A stretch of DNA of 64,000 nucleotides from CBDDFV01 sp965227335 (GTDB taxonomy: Bacteria > Planctomycetota > Phycisphaerae > Phycisphaerales > SM1A02). The position numbers and the translations under genes were made by a program. The DNA lies in assembly GCA_965227335.1 (NCBI GenBank), contig CBDDFV010000006.1, positions 62,001-126,000 of the forward strand, written 5' to 3'. Below are positions 26,682-35,186 of this stretch, piece by piece; position 1 is the first letter of the stretch, and every line of letters starts with the position of its first letter. The notes under the pieces are model-generated. The model was not told where the DNA came from, did no database searches, and saw nothing but the letters and a program-made list of their open reading frames with translations.

Positions 26682-26990
26682 TTGGCGACACGGGCCGTCG
26701 CATCCGCAAACCCGGACGGCCCCGTGACTTACCGCTTGTTTGGTTCCGCAGTCGATATCGATGGCGATGTTATTGTGGCTGGGGATCCGCTCTCGAATGA
26801 AGCGTGTCCTGAGTTGCTCAACTGCTACTTGGGTGCGGCGTATGTCTTCGAGCGATCCTCGTCAGGAGCCTGAATCCAGGTCGAGAAGCTCGTGGGATCG
26901 ACTACTGCGTTCCAGGATGAGGCCGGCTGGAAAGTCGAAGTTGATGACAACGTAATTGATGTCAGCGCAACGCCTGTGCTTCCCGCATTT
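26682..26990 (+). pseudogene. FG-GAP (integrin-like) repeat protein fragment with in-frame stop
   Basis: One frame reads FGSAVDIDGDVIVAGDPL, then LGAAYVFERSSSGA, a TGA at 26871-26873, then IQVEKLVGSTTAFQDEAGWK and VEVDDNVIDVSATP. This is the repeating FG-GAP pattern of secreted bacterial proteins, where the residue at the stop is normally Trp (GAWIQVEKL). A TGG to TGA change therefore explains the break. Only about two blades remain, with no signal peptide upstream and no natural end, so the gene is a remnant. Confidence 0.65.
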
Positions 26991-27178
26991 GCAGGCCACG
27001 AACGCACGGCCGTCCGTTCATGCCCAGCTACTTCGATCCGCTGTTTCGACAAGGGCGCGACGTATCCACGGGAGTATGGCGAGCGAGACGCCGCGGCGCC
27101 GTCCGTTGACGCCGACCCGAACCATCCGCCCCCTGATGACCATCTGGCCGGCTTGCATCCTCCGCTCGTCGAACGCAG

Positions 27179-27212
27179 ATCGCCGGCCCCGCAGCAAGGG
27201 GGCCGGCGATCG
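27179..27212 (-). terminator. Hairpin beyond the beta-helix dockerin gene
   Basis: GATCGCCGGCCCC at 27179-27191 pairs perfectly with GGGGCCGGCGATC at 27200-27212 around an 8-nt loop, 51 bp past the end of the leftward gene. No T-run is present; terminator role inferred from position. Confidence 0.5.
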
Positions 27213-27263
27213 TTCGCTCCATTCGTTCATTGACGTCGTCGCAACGATTCGACGACCGACCCG

Positions 27264-30200
27264 TCATCTGGAACAGTCGACGCCCCAGTCGCCAAGCAGC
27301 GTGGCGAGATCGCCAGGACCGACCACACCGTCACGGTCGAGGTCTGCAGGACACGTCTCGTCGTCGCACCCGCCCCACTCGCTCAGCAGGGCCGCGAGGT
27401 CCGGCGCTCCGACGATATCGTCGCCGTCGAGATCGCCGCACTTCGGCGGAAGGTTGATCGTCAGCCGGACGACTCCCGGCGCGTACGACACCTCGACGCC
27501 GTCGGGGACGGAGATCTCGCTGAATCCGCCCGAGATCGCCTCCCCCAGCAGGACGTCGAACTCGGTCCCGGGCCCCGGCGCCGCCCCGTCCGCCAGCGTG
27601 ACGACCAGGCGCCCGTTGAGGCTCACGAGATCGCTGACCGCCAGCGTGTCGGCCGAATCCGTCCCGACGTCGATGCGAAGCTCCGCGTCGACGAGTTGGG
27701 AGTACGCCCCGTCGATGGTCAGCGGGCCGATGGCATCGCCCGGGTCCAGAACGCCCGCGGTGCTGACCACATCGCCGTCAATGAGTCCGTCGCCGGTAAG
27801 GCGTCCGCCCTGAAGATCGACGATATCGCCGTTGTCGACGTCGAGCGTGCCTCGCACCGTGGTGAGGCCGTCGGTCTGGAGGTAATCGTCGCCGTTCCGG
27901 TCGAGCAGACCGGCGGCGTCGATCTCGACCAGGCCGCGATTCTCGAAGGCCCCCGCCAGCACCCGCAGGGTCGCACCGCCGGTCGTTTCGAGCGTCCCGA
28001 AGTTGGTGAAGGCGAGATCCGCGCCCGGGTCGATCGTCATCGCGACGTCGGGGTCATTGGCCGCGATTCGACCGTGGTTGTCCATGCCGCCGGAGTTGCC
28101 GAGAATCCGTCCCTTGCCGAAGATCAGGCCATCGGCCCCGTGCACCATGGTGGTCCCGTCGGTCCGGATCTCCGAGAACACGTGCTGCATCTCGATGAAC
28201 GAGGTCCCATTTCCGTCGACGGTCGCGCCATCGAGGACGAACATGGTAGCGTTCGGCTCGATGATGACGGCGTTTCGGATGTCCAGCGCGGTGCGGACGA
28301 AGACATCGCCCGACACCCGCACCGCCGGCGTCACGCTGCCGAGGGCGATGGTCACGTCATCGATCACGGCGTCGTTCATCAGCCGCACCTGACCGTTGGA
28401 CGATGGCGTATTGCCGATCTCGCCGCCGACCACGGTCGTGTTCGAGATTTCGACAAGACCGTCGTCCGCCGCAAGGATCGCGCCGTTGTTGATCACGTCG
28501 CCGTTGAGGAATCGAAGCACGCCGCCCGCACGGGCCTCCGCGAGGTTCTCGTTGACGAAAGCGTGTCCCGCCCCGGAATCGATCGTCAGGGGACCATCGA
28601 GATCGTCCGCGCTGATCTCGCCGAAGTTGGTCATGCCGCCGTCGTTGGCGAGGATGCGGCCGCGCCCGTGGATGAGATGGCCCGCGGCGTGGGTCATGAC
28701 GCCGCCCGCCAGCGGGCGGACGGTGCTGAAACTATCCGTGAGATGCACGGCCCCCGTTCCCGTAAGCGTCGCGCCATCCGCGTGACGGAGCGTGCCGGAG
28801 CCCTCGACTCGGATGACGTGGTCATTGGTCAGCGTGTCGACGACGGTCGGGTCCCAGCCCGCCGCGATGAGCACGGGGAGCGCGGCGCCGGCGTCGGGAA
28901 TCGTGACATTCTCGAGCACGGCCCCATCGTGCAATTCGACGACGCCGCCGACGTCGGCGAGCGGTCCGAGGGTGTTGTGACGAACCGTTGCATCGATGAT
29001 GCGCACCACTCCGAGCGGTTCCGCCACGATGGCCCCGACGCCGTCGATGACGCCGTCATTGATGACGAGCACGCCGCCGGTCCGCGCGATCATGAGGTTC
29101 TCGTTGAGCACCATCTGGTCGTCCGCGGGCCGGACCGTCAGGGTGTGGCCGGACGGATCGTCCGCGATGATCTGACCAGAGTTGATCATGCCGCCGGAGT
29201 CGTTCAGGACGCGGCCTCGGCCCTGGATCGTATGATCGGGTCCGTTCGTGATCATGACGCCCGGGCCGGCCGTGTCGTGCACGACGACGGCCGCGCCGCC
29301 GTCATCGAGTCGGATCCCGCCGGCGCCGCCGAGCGTCAGGGACTCGAGACAACGCACCTCCGTGGCGCCGATGAGCCGGACGCCGCCGTCGTTGACCAGC
29401 CCGCCCGTGAGCTCCAGCGTCTGCGACGCCGGCAGCACCACCAGCGATCCCGGACTGATCGTCACGTCGTGAAGGATCGGCGGATCGGTCACGTGCGGCG
29501 GGGCGAAGCCCGCGGGACGAATCTCCCCCGTCCCCGTGGTCTCGAGCACGCCGCCGAAGATCTCGCATCCGCGTCCGAGGTACAGAACGGATTCGGACCC
29601 CGCCGTCATGACCCCGAGATTGGTGTAGTCGCCCTTGGCGAGATACAGACCGCCCGGGCTGTCCGCCCGCAGCACCGCCCCCGGCTGCTGCACGAATCCG
29701 TTCTCGTCCGGATCGACTTGGAGTTGCCCGGTCGGTTCGCCGGAGATGATGGCGCCGAAGTTGATCATCCCGCCGGTGTCCTTCAGCACGCGGCCGGCGC
29801 CGCGAATCGTGTGATCGGCCCCGTGCGTAATCACGCCCCCGTCGCTCCGCAGTTCATTCCCCGATCCGCCCGGGTTGTTCGCCGTTGAGAAATGGATCTC
29901 GCCGACGCCGGAGATCATCTGATCACCGGCCAGACGAACGCCGGAGAAGTTGATCCCGCCCCCGGCCTCTGACCGAAGAACGCCGTCGTTGTGGAGGAAT
30001 CCGCCCGCGGCGACGGTAATCGACCGGGAGTTGGGGAAGACGATCGTGTCGCCCAAAGAGACCGACAGGCTGGCGACGTCGAAATCGTTGACCGCACTGC
30101 CGCCGACCGAGACGATCGATTCGACCGCATTGCCGTCGTCAATCAGCACCGCGATCGCGGGATCGTTCGGGAACACGCCGGGCGGCAGGCCCAGCCAGTC

Positions 30201-30332
30201 GACGGAAGGCCAGTCGCCGACGCCGCCGGGCCAGATCGCGGCGCCGCCAACGGGCGCCGACGCCCCCGTCGCGACGCCCAGGCTGCCCGCGACGACCACG
30301 GCCGGCAACGTTCCGAACACAGAGAACTTCAT
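27264..30332 (-). CDS. Giant secreted beta-helix (autotransporter-like passenger) dockerin protein
   Basis: 1022 residues. Signal peptide about 1-25 (ending GASA). The body to about residue 900 is made of short strand-turn repeats rich in Gly, Asp and Asn, typical of a right-handed beta-helix. Four copies of a longer unit stand out at about residues 161, 359, 547 and 727. Each has a His-Gly or Asn-Gly pair, then GxGRxLxDxGGMxNxGxI. Near 880-900 is LDPGDAIGPLTIDGAY, a phrase seen in autotransporter passenger domains. The last 60 residues are two dockerin-type repeats (DLDGDDIVGAPDLAALLSEW, DLDRDGVVGPGDLATLLGDW). There is no outer-membrane barrel, so surface placement likely uses the dockerin. 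Single leftward gene, divergent from the sigma factor gene at 30510. Confidence 0.85.
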   Translation of the reverse strand: MKFSVFGTLPAVVVAGSLGVATGASAPVGGAAIWPGGVGDWPSVDWLGLPPGVFPNDPAIAVLIDDGNAVESIVSVGGSAVNDFDVASLSVSLGDTIVFPNSRSITVAAGGFLHNDGVLRSEAGGGINFSGVRLAGDQMISGVGEIHFSTANNPGGSGNELRSDGGVITHGADHTIRGAGRVLKDTGGMINFGAIISGEPTGQLQVDPDENGFVQQPGAVLRADSPGGLYLAKGDYTNLGVMTAGSESVLYLGRGCEIFGGVLETTGTGEIRPAGFAPPHVTDPPILHDVTISPGSLVVLPASQTLELTGGLVNDGGVRLIGATEVRCLESLTLGGAGGIRLDDGGAAVVVHDTAGPGVMITNGPDHTIQGRGRVLNDSGGMINSGQIIADDPSGHTLTVRPADDQMVLNENLMIARTGGVLVINDGVIDGVGAIVAEPLGVVRIIDATVRHNTLGPLADVGGVVELHDGAVLENVTIPDAGAALPVLIAAGWDPTVVDTLTNDHVIRVEGSGTLRHADGATLTGTGAVHLTDSFSTVRPLAGGVMTHAAGHLIHGRGRILANDGGMTNFGEISADDLDGPLTIDSGAGHAFVNENLAEARAGGVLRFLNGDVINNGAILAADDGLVEISNTTVVGGEIGNTPSSNGQVRLMNDAVIDDVTIALGSVTPAVRVSGDVFVRTALDIRNAVIIEPNATMFVLDGATVDGNGTSFIEMQHVFSEIRTDGTTMVHGADGLIFGKGRILGNSGGMDNHGRIAANDPDVAMTIDPGADLAFTNFGTLETTGGATLRVLAGAFENRGLVEIDAAGLLDRNGDDYLQTDGLTTVRGTLDVDNGDIVDLQGGRLTGDGLIDGDVVSTAGVLDPGDAIGPLTIDGAYSQLVDAELRIDVGTDSADTLAVSDLVSLNGRLVVTLADGAAPGPGTEFDVLLGEAISGGFSEISVPDGVEVSYAPGVVRLTINLPPKCGDLDGDDIVGAPDLAALLSEWGGCDDETCPADLDRDGVVGPGDLATLLGDWGVDCSR

Positions 30333-30509
30333 GACTCAATCTCCTGATTGGGGAAATACGTGAAAGAGCGACAACGAAGAGTCATGCGGAGACCGGGGCG
30401 CCGGCGGCCGGATTTCTGTCAGGTTTTCTTCGCCGTCGCCAAAGCCCCCCGCGGGCAATCCATCGATCGATCCCTTGCATGGGGTGTCGGCCGGCGCGAG
30501 AATGACCTT

Positions 30510-31103
30510 GTGATCGCGAACGACGGTAAGGAGAGACCGGCGTTATCCGTTTCGTCCGACGATCGGGAGGACGGGCCGGAGAACCGCGTCGCCGGGAGCG
30601 AGGCCCTGGTCGGCGAGATGTACGATGCGCTCCGTCGGCTCGCCGCGGCCCGAATGGCGGCCGAACGTCCAGGCCACACGCTGCAGGCGACCGCCCTCGT
30701 CCATGAGGCCTATCTGAAACTCGCCGGCGACACGCGGCCGCCCGGCTGGGACGGACGCGGCCACTTCTTCGCCTCCGCGGCCCGGGCGATGCGACAGATC
30801 CTCATCGACGCCGCGCGTCACCGGGGGGCCGTCAAGCGTGGCGGCGATCTGGAACGGCTTCCGTTATCGCATGTCGACCTCGCGGGGGGCCGCATTGCAC
30901 GCGACCAGGAGCTGCTCGACATCGACGACGCCCTCGAGCGACTGGAGAGGCGGGACCGACGGAAGGCCGAGATCGTGCACCTGCGCTATTTCGCCGGTCT
31001 CTCCATCGAACAGACGGCCGAAACGCTCGGACTGTCGCGCACGACGGTGAAGGATGAGTGGACGTTCGCCCGGGCCTGGCTGCAGAGCGAGATCGAACGA
31101 TGA
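30510..31103 (+). CDS. ECF-type sigma factor paired with a kinase
   Basis: I place the start at GTG 30510, giving 197 residues, close to the 196 of the sigma factor at 7452. The frame is open back to ATG 30348, but the extra 54 residues are Arg-rich and not sigma-like. Region 2 has TLQATALVHEAYLKLAGD and FFASAARAMRQILIDAARH. The KRGGD segment follows, and region 4 has LSIEQTAETLGLSRTTVKDE. The final TGA overlaps the kinase start in ATGA (31100-31103). This matches the other sigma/kinase pairs, so a regulatory link with that kinase is likely. The start is the main uncertainty. Confidence 0.85.
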   Translation: MIANDGKERPALSVSSDDREDGPENRVAGSEALVGEMYDALRRLAAARMAAERPGHTLQATALVHEAYLKLAGDTRPPGWDGRGHFFASAARAMRQILIDAARHRGAVKRGGDLERLPLSHVDLAGGRIARDQELLDIDDALERLERRDRRKAEIVHLRYFAGLSIEQTAETLGLSRTTVKDEWTFARAWLQSEIER

Positions 31104-34100
31104 GTGCGACGGACGACCGATGGGTCCGCCTGCAGGCGGTCTTTCGCGACGCGGTGGCGGTCCCGGCGTCCGACCGCTCGTCATTCGTGCAGGATGCATG
31201 CAGCGACGACCTCGATCTGCGCGAGGAGGTCCTTCGACTCCTCGCCGCCCATACGCGGGCCGAAACCAGCGACCCGCCCGCCCTCATGACCCTCGGCGAC
31301 GTCATCGCCGCCGTGGAGCCGGCGGTGACGCCGGGCGGCGCGGCGGGCCGCTATCGCCTCATCCGTGAGATCGGGCGCGGCGGCATGGGCGTCGTCTACG
31401 AAGCCGTTCAGGAGCGTCCCGAACGCACGGTCGCGCTCAAGATGGTGCGCCCCGAGTTCATCTCGGCCTCGACCCGCCGCCGGTTCGAACTGGAAGCCCA
31501 CCTCCTCGGACGCCTCGATCATCCGGGGATCGCGCAGATCTTCGAGGCGGGGGTGACCGCGACCCCGACGGGCGTCACCGTCCCCTTCTTCGCCATGGAA
31601 CTGGTCGACGGTCTGCCCGTCACCGCCCACGCCCGCGCCCGCGACCTGTCAGCTCATGAGCGACTCGAACTCCTGGCCGACATCGCCGACATCGTTCACC
31701 ACGCGCATCAGAAGGGCGTCGTGCATCGGGATCTCAAGCCCGGCAACATTCTCGTGACGGCGTCGGGCGCTCCGAAGGTGCTCGACTTCGGCGTCGCGCG
31801 AGCCCTCGACGACGAAGGCGCGCTCGGCTCCATGCACACGCGAGACGGACAACTGCTCGGCACCGCACCGTACATGAGCCCCGAACAGGCCGGCGGCGAC
31901 CCGGCCGCCGTCGACACGCAGAGCGACGTCTACGCCCTCGGCGTCATCGGCTACGAATTGCTCGCGGGCCGGCTTCCCTACGACGTCAGCGACAGACGAC
32001 TGCACGAAGCCGTTCGAATCATCCGCGAGGCGACGCCGCCCCGCCTCGGCGCTGTCCAGGGGGCGTTGCGCGGCGACGTCGAGACCATCATCGCGAAGGC
32101 GCTCGAGAAGGACCCCGATCGCCGCTACGCGGGCGCCCGAGCCCTGGCCGACGACATCCGACGCTACCTCGCCCGCGAGCCGATCCTCGCGCGACGGGCG
32201 AGTCGGATCTACCAGCTCCACCGGTTCGCCCAGCGAAACCGGTCCCTCGTGGCCGCGCTCGTCGTCGTCATCGCGTCGCTCGCGGCGGCCGCCGTGGTGT
32301 CATCGTGGTTCGCCGTGCACGAGCATCGCGCGCGTCGCGACCTTGCGGAAACAAACATGCGTCTGGAGACCGCGGTCCGGATCGCCGAGGCCACGAATTC
32401 GTTCGTGCGCGACGATATGCTGGCCCGCGCGGATCCACGTCGACGTGACGGCGAACCCATGACCGTGCAGGAGATGCTGCGGGGGGCCGCGAACGCGGTC
32501 AGCGAGCGATTCAAGGACGACCCCGCGGTGGAAGCCGCCGTGCAACTCACCATCGGACAGGCGTTCCGGAGCGCGGGCGAGGCGGCGGAGGCGGTCGGGA
32601 CGCTGAGCCAGGCGCACGCCCTTCTCGTCGAGACCGAGGGGGCCGATCACCCGCGCACGATCCGAGCCGCCATCGAACTCGGAGCCGCCCGACGCGACGC
32701 CGGCGAACCGGCGGCGGCGCTCGACATCCATCGCACGACCGTCGCCGCCATCCGCGCGGCGGACGAAGTCGACCGCCGACTGCTGTTCGACGCACTGATT
32801 CAGCTCGCATCCTCGTTTCTCGGCCGCTCGGCGTACGACGAGGCCTTCCTCCGGCTCGACGAGGCGGCCGGCCTCATCAGCGGGGACGCCGCGGCCGATC
32901 TGACGCTCCTCGCGACGCGGGCGACCGCTCTCGAGAACGCCGGTCGACTTCCCGAGGCGGCCGTCGCGTTCGCCGACGCGCTCGACGGCGCCATGTCGCA
33001 GTTCGGTCCGCGTCATCCGGACACGATCATCCTGCGCTACCAACTCGCCAAAACGCAGGGGCGGCTCGGCGCGTACGACGAGGCGGTGGCGGGGCTGCTC
33101 GGCGTGCTCGAGACGGAGCGTGAGGTCATGGGGCCGGGCAGCCCCGGGGCCCGCTGGATCCAGCTCGCGCTCGTCGACTTCTACATGAAGCAGGCGCGGC
33201 TGGAGGACGCGGAGTCGCTGCTGCAATCGATGATCACCGTCGCGACGAACGCCCGTGGCGAGGATCACGCGGTGACACAGAACATCCTGGGTCGTCTCGC
33301 CGATCTGCGACGACAACAGGGACGCGACGCGGAGGCGATTCCGCTGTACCAACGGGCGACGGAAGTGCTTCGCCGCGCGTACGGCGAACGTGCGCCGCGT
33401 GTCATTGAGTGCCTGAGCGGCCTCGCCAATGCGTACGCGATTGTCGGTCGTCTCGACGAGGCGGCGGATGTCTTCGAGGAGGTCGCCGAGCTCGCCCGCG
33501 ACGTGCACGGCGAGGATCATCCGGTGACGCTGGGAGCGATCAGCACGCTGGGGCTCGTGCGGGTGGATCGGGGGGAGGCGGACGAGGCGGTCCGACTCCT
33601 GTCGACGGCGTTGGACGGCACGCGTCGACTGTACGGCGAGGGTCACCCGTCGACGCTGATCGCGATGAGCAACCTCGCGTCGGCCCGGTCTGCACAGGGG
33701 GACGAAGCCGGCGCCATCGCGTTGTACGAAACGCTGGAGCCGCAGGCGCGTGAGGTGATGGGACGGGCGCATCCGTTCGTGCTCAGCGTGACGACCAACC
33801 GGGCCGTGTCGCTTCGGACCATCGGTCGCCTCGACGAGGCGACGACGTTGTTTGAGGAGGCGGTGGAGCTGGTCGACGAGGCGTTTCCGCCGGATCACTG
33901 GATTCGACCCGGGGTGCGGGCGGAGCTTGCGGACTGCTATGCGCAAGCGGGCCGGTTCGACGAGGCCGAACCGATCATGGCCGCCGCGTACCGGGAGATC
34001 GTGACGCTGGTCGGTCCGGATCATCCGCGGGCGATCAATCTCGCTCGCCTGCTGGAACTGGTGCACGACGCCCAGCGACGCCAGGCCGCGCTGCGCGACG

Positions 34101-34123
34101 CCGAGAACGCGGACGACTCGTGA
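31100..34123 (+). CDS. Transmembrane Ser/Thr kinase with long TPR ectodomain
   Basis: 1007 residues. The kinase domain at about 83-365 is complete: glycine loop IGRGGMGVV (91-99), VALK lysine (114), HRDLKPGN (209-216), DFG (229-231) and GTAPYMSPE. A hydrophobic segment at about 381-404 separates it from TPRs that run nearly to the C-terminus, with repeated GxxHPxT-like phrases. The N-terminal 60 residues carry the shared helical motif (VPASDRSSFVQDACSDD). The start ATG overlaps the sigma factor stop by 4 nt. The TPR array is the longest of the pairs in this window. Confidence 0.93.
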   Translation: MSATDDRWVRLQAVFRDAVAVPASDRSSFVQDACSDDLDLREEVLRLLAAHTRAETSDPPALMTLGDVIAAVEPAVTPGGAAGRYRLIREIGRGGMGVVYEAVQERPERTVALKMVRPEFISASTRRRFELEAHLLGRLDHPGIAQIFEAGVTATPTGVTVPFFAMELVDGLPVTAHARARDLSAHERLELLADIADIVHHAHQKGVVHRDLKPGNILVTASGAPKVLDFGVARALDDEGALGSMHTRDGQLLGTAPYMSPEQAGGDPAAVDTQSDVYALGVIGYELLAGRLPYDVSDRRLHEAVRIIREATPPRLGAVQGALRGDVETIIAKALEKDPDRRYAGARALADDIRRYLAREPILARRASRIYQLHRFAQRNRSLVAALVVVIASLAAAAVVSSWFAVHEHRARRDLAETNMRLETAVRIAEATNSFVRDDMLARADPRRRDGEPMTVQEMLRGAANAVSERFKDDPAVEAAVQLTIGQAFRSAGEAAEAVGTLSQAHALLVETEGADHPRTIRAAIELGAARRDAGEPAAALDIHRTTVAAIRAADEVDRRLLFDALIQLASSFLGRSAYDEAFLRLDEAAGLISGDAAADLTLLATRATALENAGRLPEAAVAFADALDGAMSQFGPRHPDTIILRYQLAKTQGRLGAYDEAVAGLLGVLETEREVMGPGSPGARWIQLALVDFYMKQARLEDAESLLQSMITVATNARGEDHAVTQNILGRLADLRRQQGRDAEAIPLYQRATEVLRRAYGERAPRVIECLSGLANAYAIVGRLDEAADVFEEVAELARDVHGEDHPVTLGAISTLGLVRVDRGEADEAVRLLSTALDGTRRLYGEGHPSTLIAMSNLASARSAQGDEAGAIALYETLEPQAREVMGRAHPFVLSVTTNRAVSLRTIGRLDEATTLFEEAVELVDEAFPPDHWIRPGVRAELADCYAQAGRFDEAEPIMAAAYREIVTLVGPDHPRAINLARLLELVHDAQRRQAALRDAENADDS

Positions 34124-34185
34124 CGGTCATCAACTCGAATGGCGACCTTCCCCCCGACCGAAGGTGAGATCTGCTGCGATGAGCG

Positions 34186-34272
34186 GTTGGGCTTGACGCG
34201 GTTGAGAGTCTGAAACCTCTTGCGGAAGTTGGCCTCAAGTGCCGCTCGGTCTCTGATGTCAGGCCGGTGCTC
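34186..34272 (-). pseudogene. Possible relic of a type I restriction subunit (HsdR) N-terminus
   Basis: The minus strand reads DIRDRAALEANFRKRF followed by QTLNRVKPN in one frame. It resembles, from memory, the N-terminal segment of some HsdR proteins (RxxLExNFRxKFxxLN). No further match continues beyond, and a short unidentified frame ending LVEALIDRLVSLK lies just upstream at 34345-34274. Weak; a protein search is needed. Confidence 0.3.
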
Positions 34273-34560
34273 TTTACTTGAGGCTGACAAGCCGATCGAT
34301 GAGAGCCTCTACTAGTTGGCGTTCAGCTGAGGTCAATGGTCTCATGCTCCCTGACTCAATCGCCCGGCCCCGGGGCCGCGGATGTCGTAGGTTCCTCGGT
34401 CTACTGAGAGAGTACCAATCTCAGGCACGAGTTCACCTTGCACAAGCGCTTGCACGGACCCGCGTCCACCCGGGACAACCCCTGGCCCCTTCTGACCAAT
34501 CCCGGCAAAATCCCCCGTCTCCCGGCCCCGCTCGCCCGATCGCCGTAACCGTCGCCCACG

Positions 34561-34600
34561 GCAAAAGAAAGCCGCCGCTGACCTTTCTGGTCAACGGCGG
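34561..34600 (-). terminator. Intrinsic terminator following the tRNA-Gly fragment
   Basis: On the minus strand CCGCCG and TGACC pair with GGTCA and CGGCGG around loop AGAAA, with one mismatch, followed by CTTTCTTTT. This is a textbook Rho-independent terminator placed right after the tRNA 3' end, as expected for the original tRNA gene. Confidence 0.7.
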
Positions 34601-34607
34601 TCATCAA

Positions 34608-34635
34608 AGCGGGTGAAGGGATTCGAACCCTCGAC
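34608..34635 (-). tRNA. Displaced 3' end of a tRNA-Gly (fragment, attachment-site scar)
   Basis: The minus strand reads GTCGAGGGTTCGAATCCCTT then CACCCGCT. This is a T-arm with the invariant TTCGAAT loop, the 3' acceptor strand and the discriminator T, as in bacterial tRNA-Gly genes that begin GCGGGTG. The D-arm, anticodon arm and 5' acceptor strand are missing; the sequence before it is unrelated. Such 3' remnants mark the far end of elements that integrate into tRNA genes. Not a functional tRNA. Confidence 0.65.
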
Positions 34636-34730
34636 ATTCACGTTGGCAACACTTCGGTACTGGATCGCAAGCGCCGATTTCGTCGATACGTACGGTTTCG
34701 CGGATTCCACTTTGCACAAGCGCTTCTAGC
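34628..34730 (+). repeat. Dispersed ~100-bp repeat, copy A
   Basis: Shares with copy B (39765-39868) CCCTCG, the 18-mer ATTCACGTTGGCAACACT, GGATCGCAAG, TACGG and TTGCACxAGCGCTT in the same order and spacing. It abuts the tRNA-Gly 3' fragment, so it probably belonged to an integrated element. Confidence 0.6.
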
Positions 34731-35047
34731 GCTGACTCGATCCGCGGGCGACCTGCGCGGCGTGCCGCGCAGCCGTCGTACTTTCGCGCGATCAGTTCCC
34801 GGTGCCCCCGAAGAATCGTGTCCGGCGTCACGATCGTCCCGAGTTCACGCAGCGCGGCCCGCCCGAGCCGCTTGCCCTTCACGGCCAATCGGCGACGCTG
34901 GTCATCGTTCAGGCGCAGTCGCCGATCGCCGTTGACCTCCATGAGCACCCGAATCTGTTCCTCCAGGAACTCGATTCGACGTCGCTGTTCTTCATGCAGC
35001 AGACCCGCGATCGCGACCAACATCATCCGCACCGGAAATGACCACAT
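34730..35047 (-). pseudogene. Truncated rve-type (IS3/IS481-like) transposase, N-terminal part
   Basis: From ATG 35047 the minus strand encodes about 105 residues matching the N-terminus of integrase-core transposases common in planctomycetes: VAIAGLLHEEQRRRIEFLEE, RLAVKGKRLGRAALRELG, TIVTPDTILRGHRELIARKY, then RAGRPR. The helix-turn-helix and catalytic DDE domain that should follow are absent. The frame runs on into copy A of the dispersed repeat and then through the tRNA fragment, so the element was cut by a later insertion or deletion near 34740. Confidence 0.65.
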
Positions 35048-35166
35048 CCGGGCACTCTACCCGTTCCAAAATGGGTCGTCTGCGGCCCATGGTGGTCACA
35101 GGCCGTGAGGCGCATCCGCCTGTCCTTCATCGACTTGTAGGTCGGCTGAGGTTGGAACAGGACGGG
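35043..35166 (-). mobile_element. Upstream end region of the truncated insertion sequence
   Basis: About 120 bp upstream of the transposase fragment that recurs without a transposase at 16421-16545. The shared blocks are listed there. The outer border is not defined by a clear inverted repeat. Confidence 0.45.
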
Positions 35167-35186
35167 AGCGCTGTTCTGGGCGGATC

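Larger units (their letters stand above)
26169..27263. other. Long intergenic region with a decayed FG-GAP gene
   Basis: 1.1 kb between the leftward dockerin operon and the end of the leftward beta-helix gene. It holds the pseudogene at 26682-26990 and a hairpin at 27179-27212. The 26169-26680 part should contain the operon promoter, but I could not assign one. GC content is locally lower around 26460-26530 and 26740-26970, suggesting foreign or decaying DNA. Confidence 0.55.
34124..35186. other. Scar zone of gene relics between two kinase genes
   Basis: 1.06 kb without an intact gene. In order it holds a restriction-gene-like relic, an unassigned stretch with a 14-bp motif also found nearby (TTGCACAAGCGCTT at 34438), a terminator, a displaced tRNA-Gly 3' end, a dispersed repeat, a transposase fragment and its upstream region. 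Base composition drops compared with the flanking kinase genes. It is the clearest integration hot spot in the window. Confidence 0.6.

Noticed and set aside
26670..26700. Third copy of the dispersed repeat (TTCACGTTGGCGACAC)
   Set aside because: Only about 16 bp are similar and none of the downstream blocks of copies A and B follow; probably chance.
26871..26873. TGA decoded as Trp or selenocysteine
   Set aside because: The gene is only a fragment, and TGA is used as a normal stop in many genes of this window; a nonsense mutation is simpler.
17727..29888. Several plus-strand frames of 700-1050 codons
   Set aside because: All lie opposite well-supported secreted proteins with signal peptides and dockerin repeats; their products are rich in Arg, Asp and Val without domains.
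34401..34637. 78-codon minus-strand frame beginning in the tRNA fragment
   Set aside because: It starts within tRNA-derived sequence, crosses a terminator and has no protein-like composition.
34628..34660. Integron attC site
   Set aside because: GTTGGCA does not fit the GTTRRRY core, and no paired boxes or cassette array are present.
34604..34730. The C-terminal 40 residues of the transposase frame (ending RGFESLHPL)
   Set aside because: They are translated from the dispersed repeat and the tRNA-Gly fragment, not from transposase sequence.
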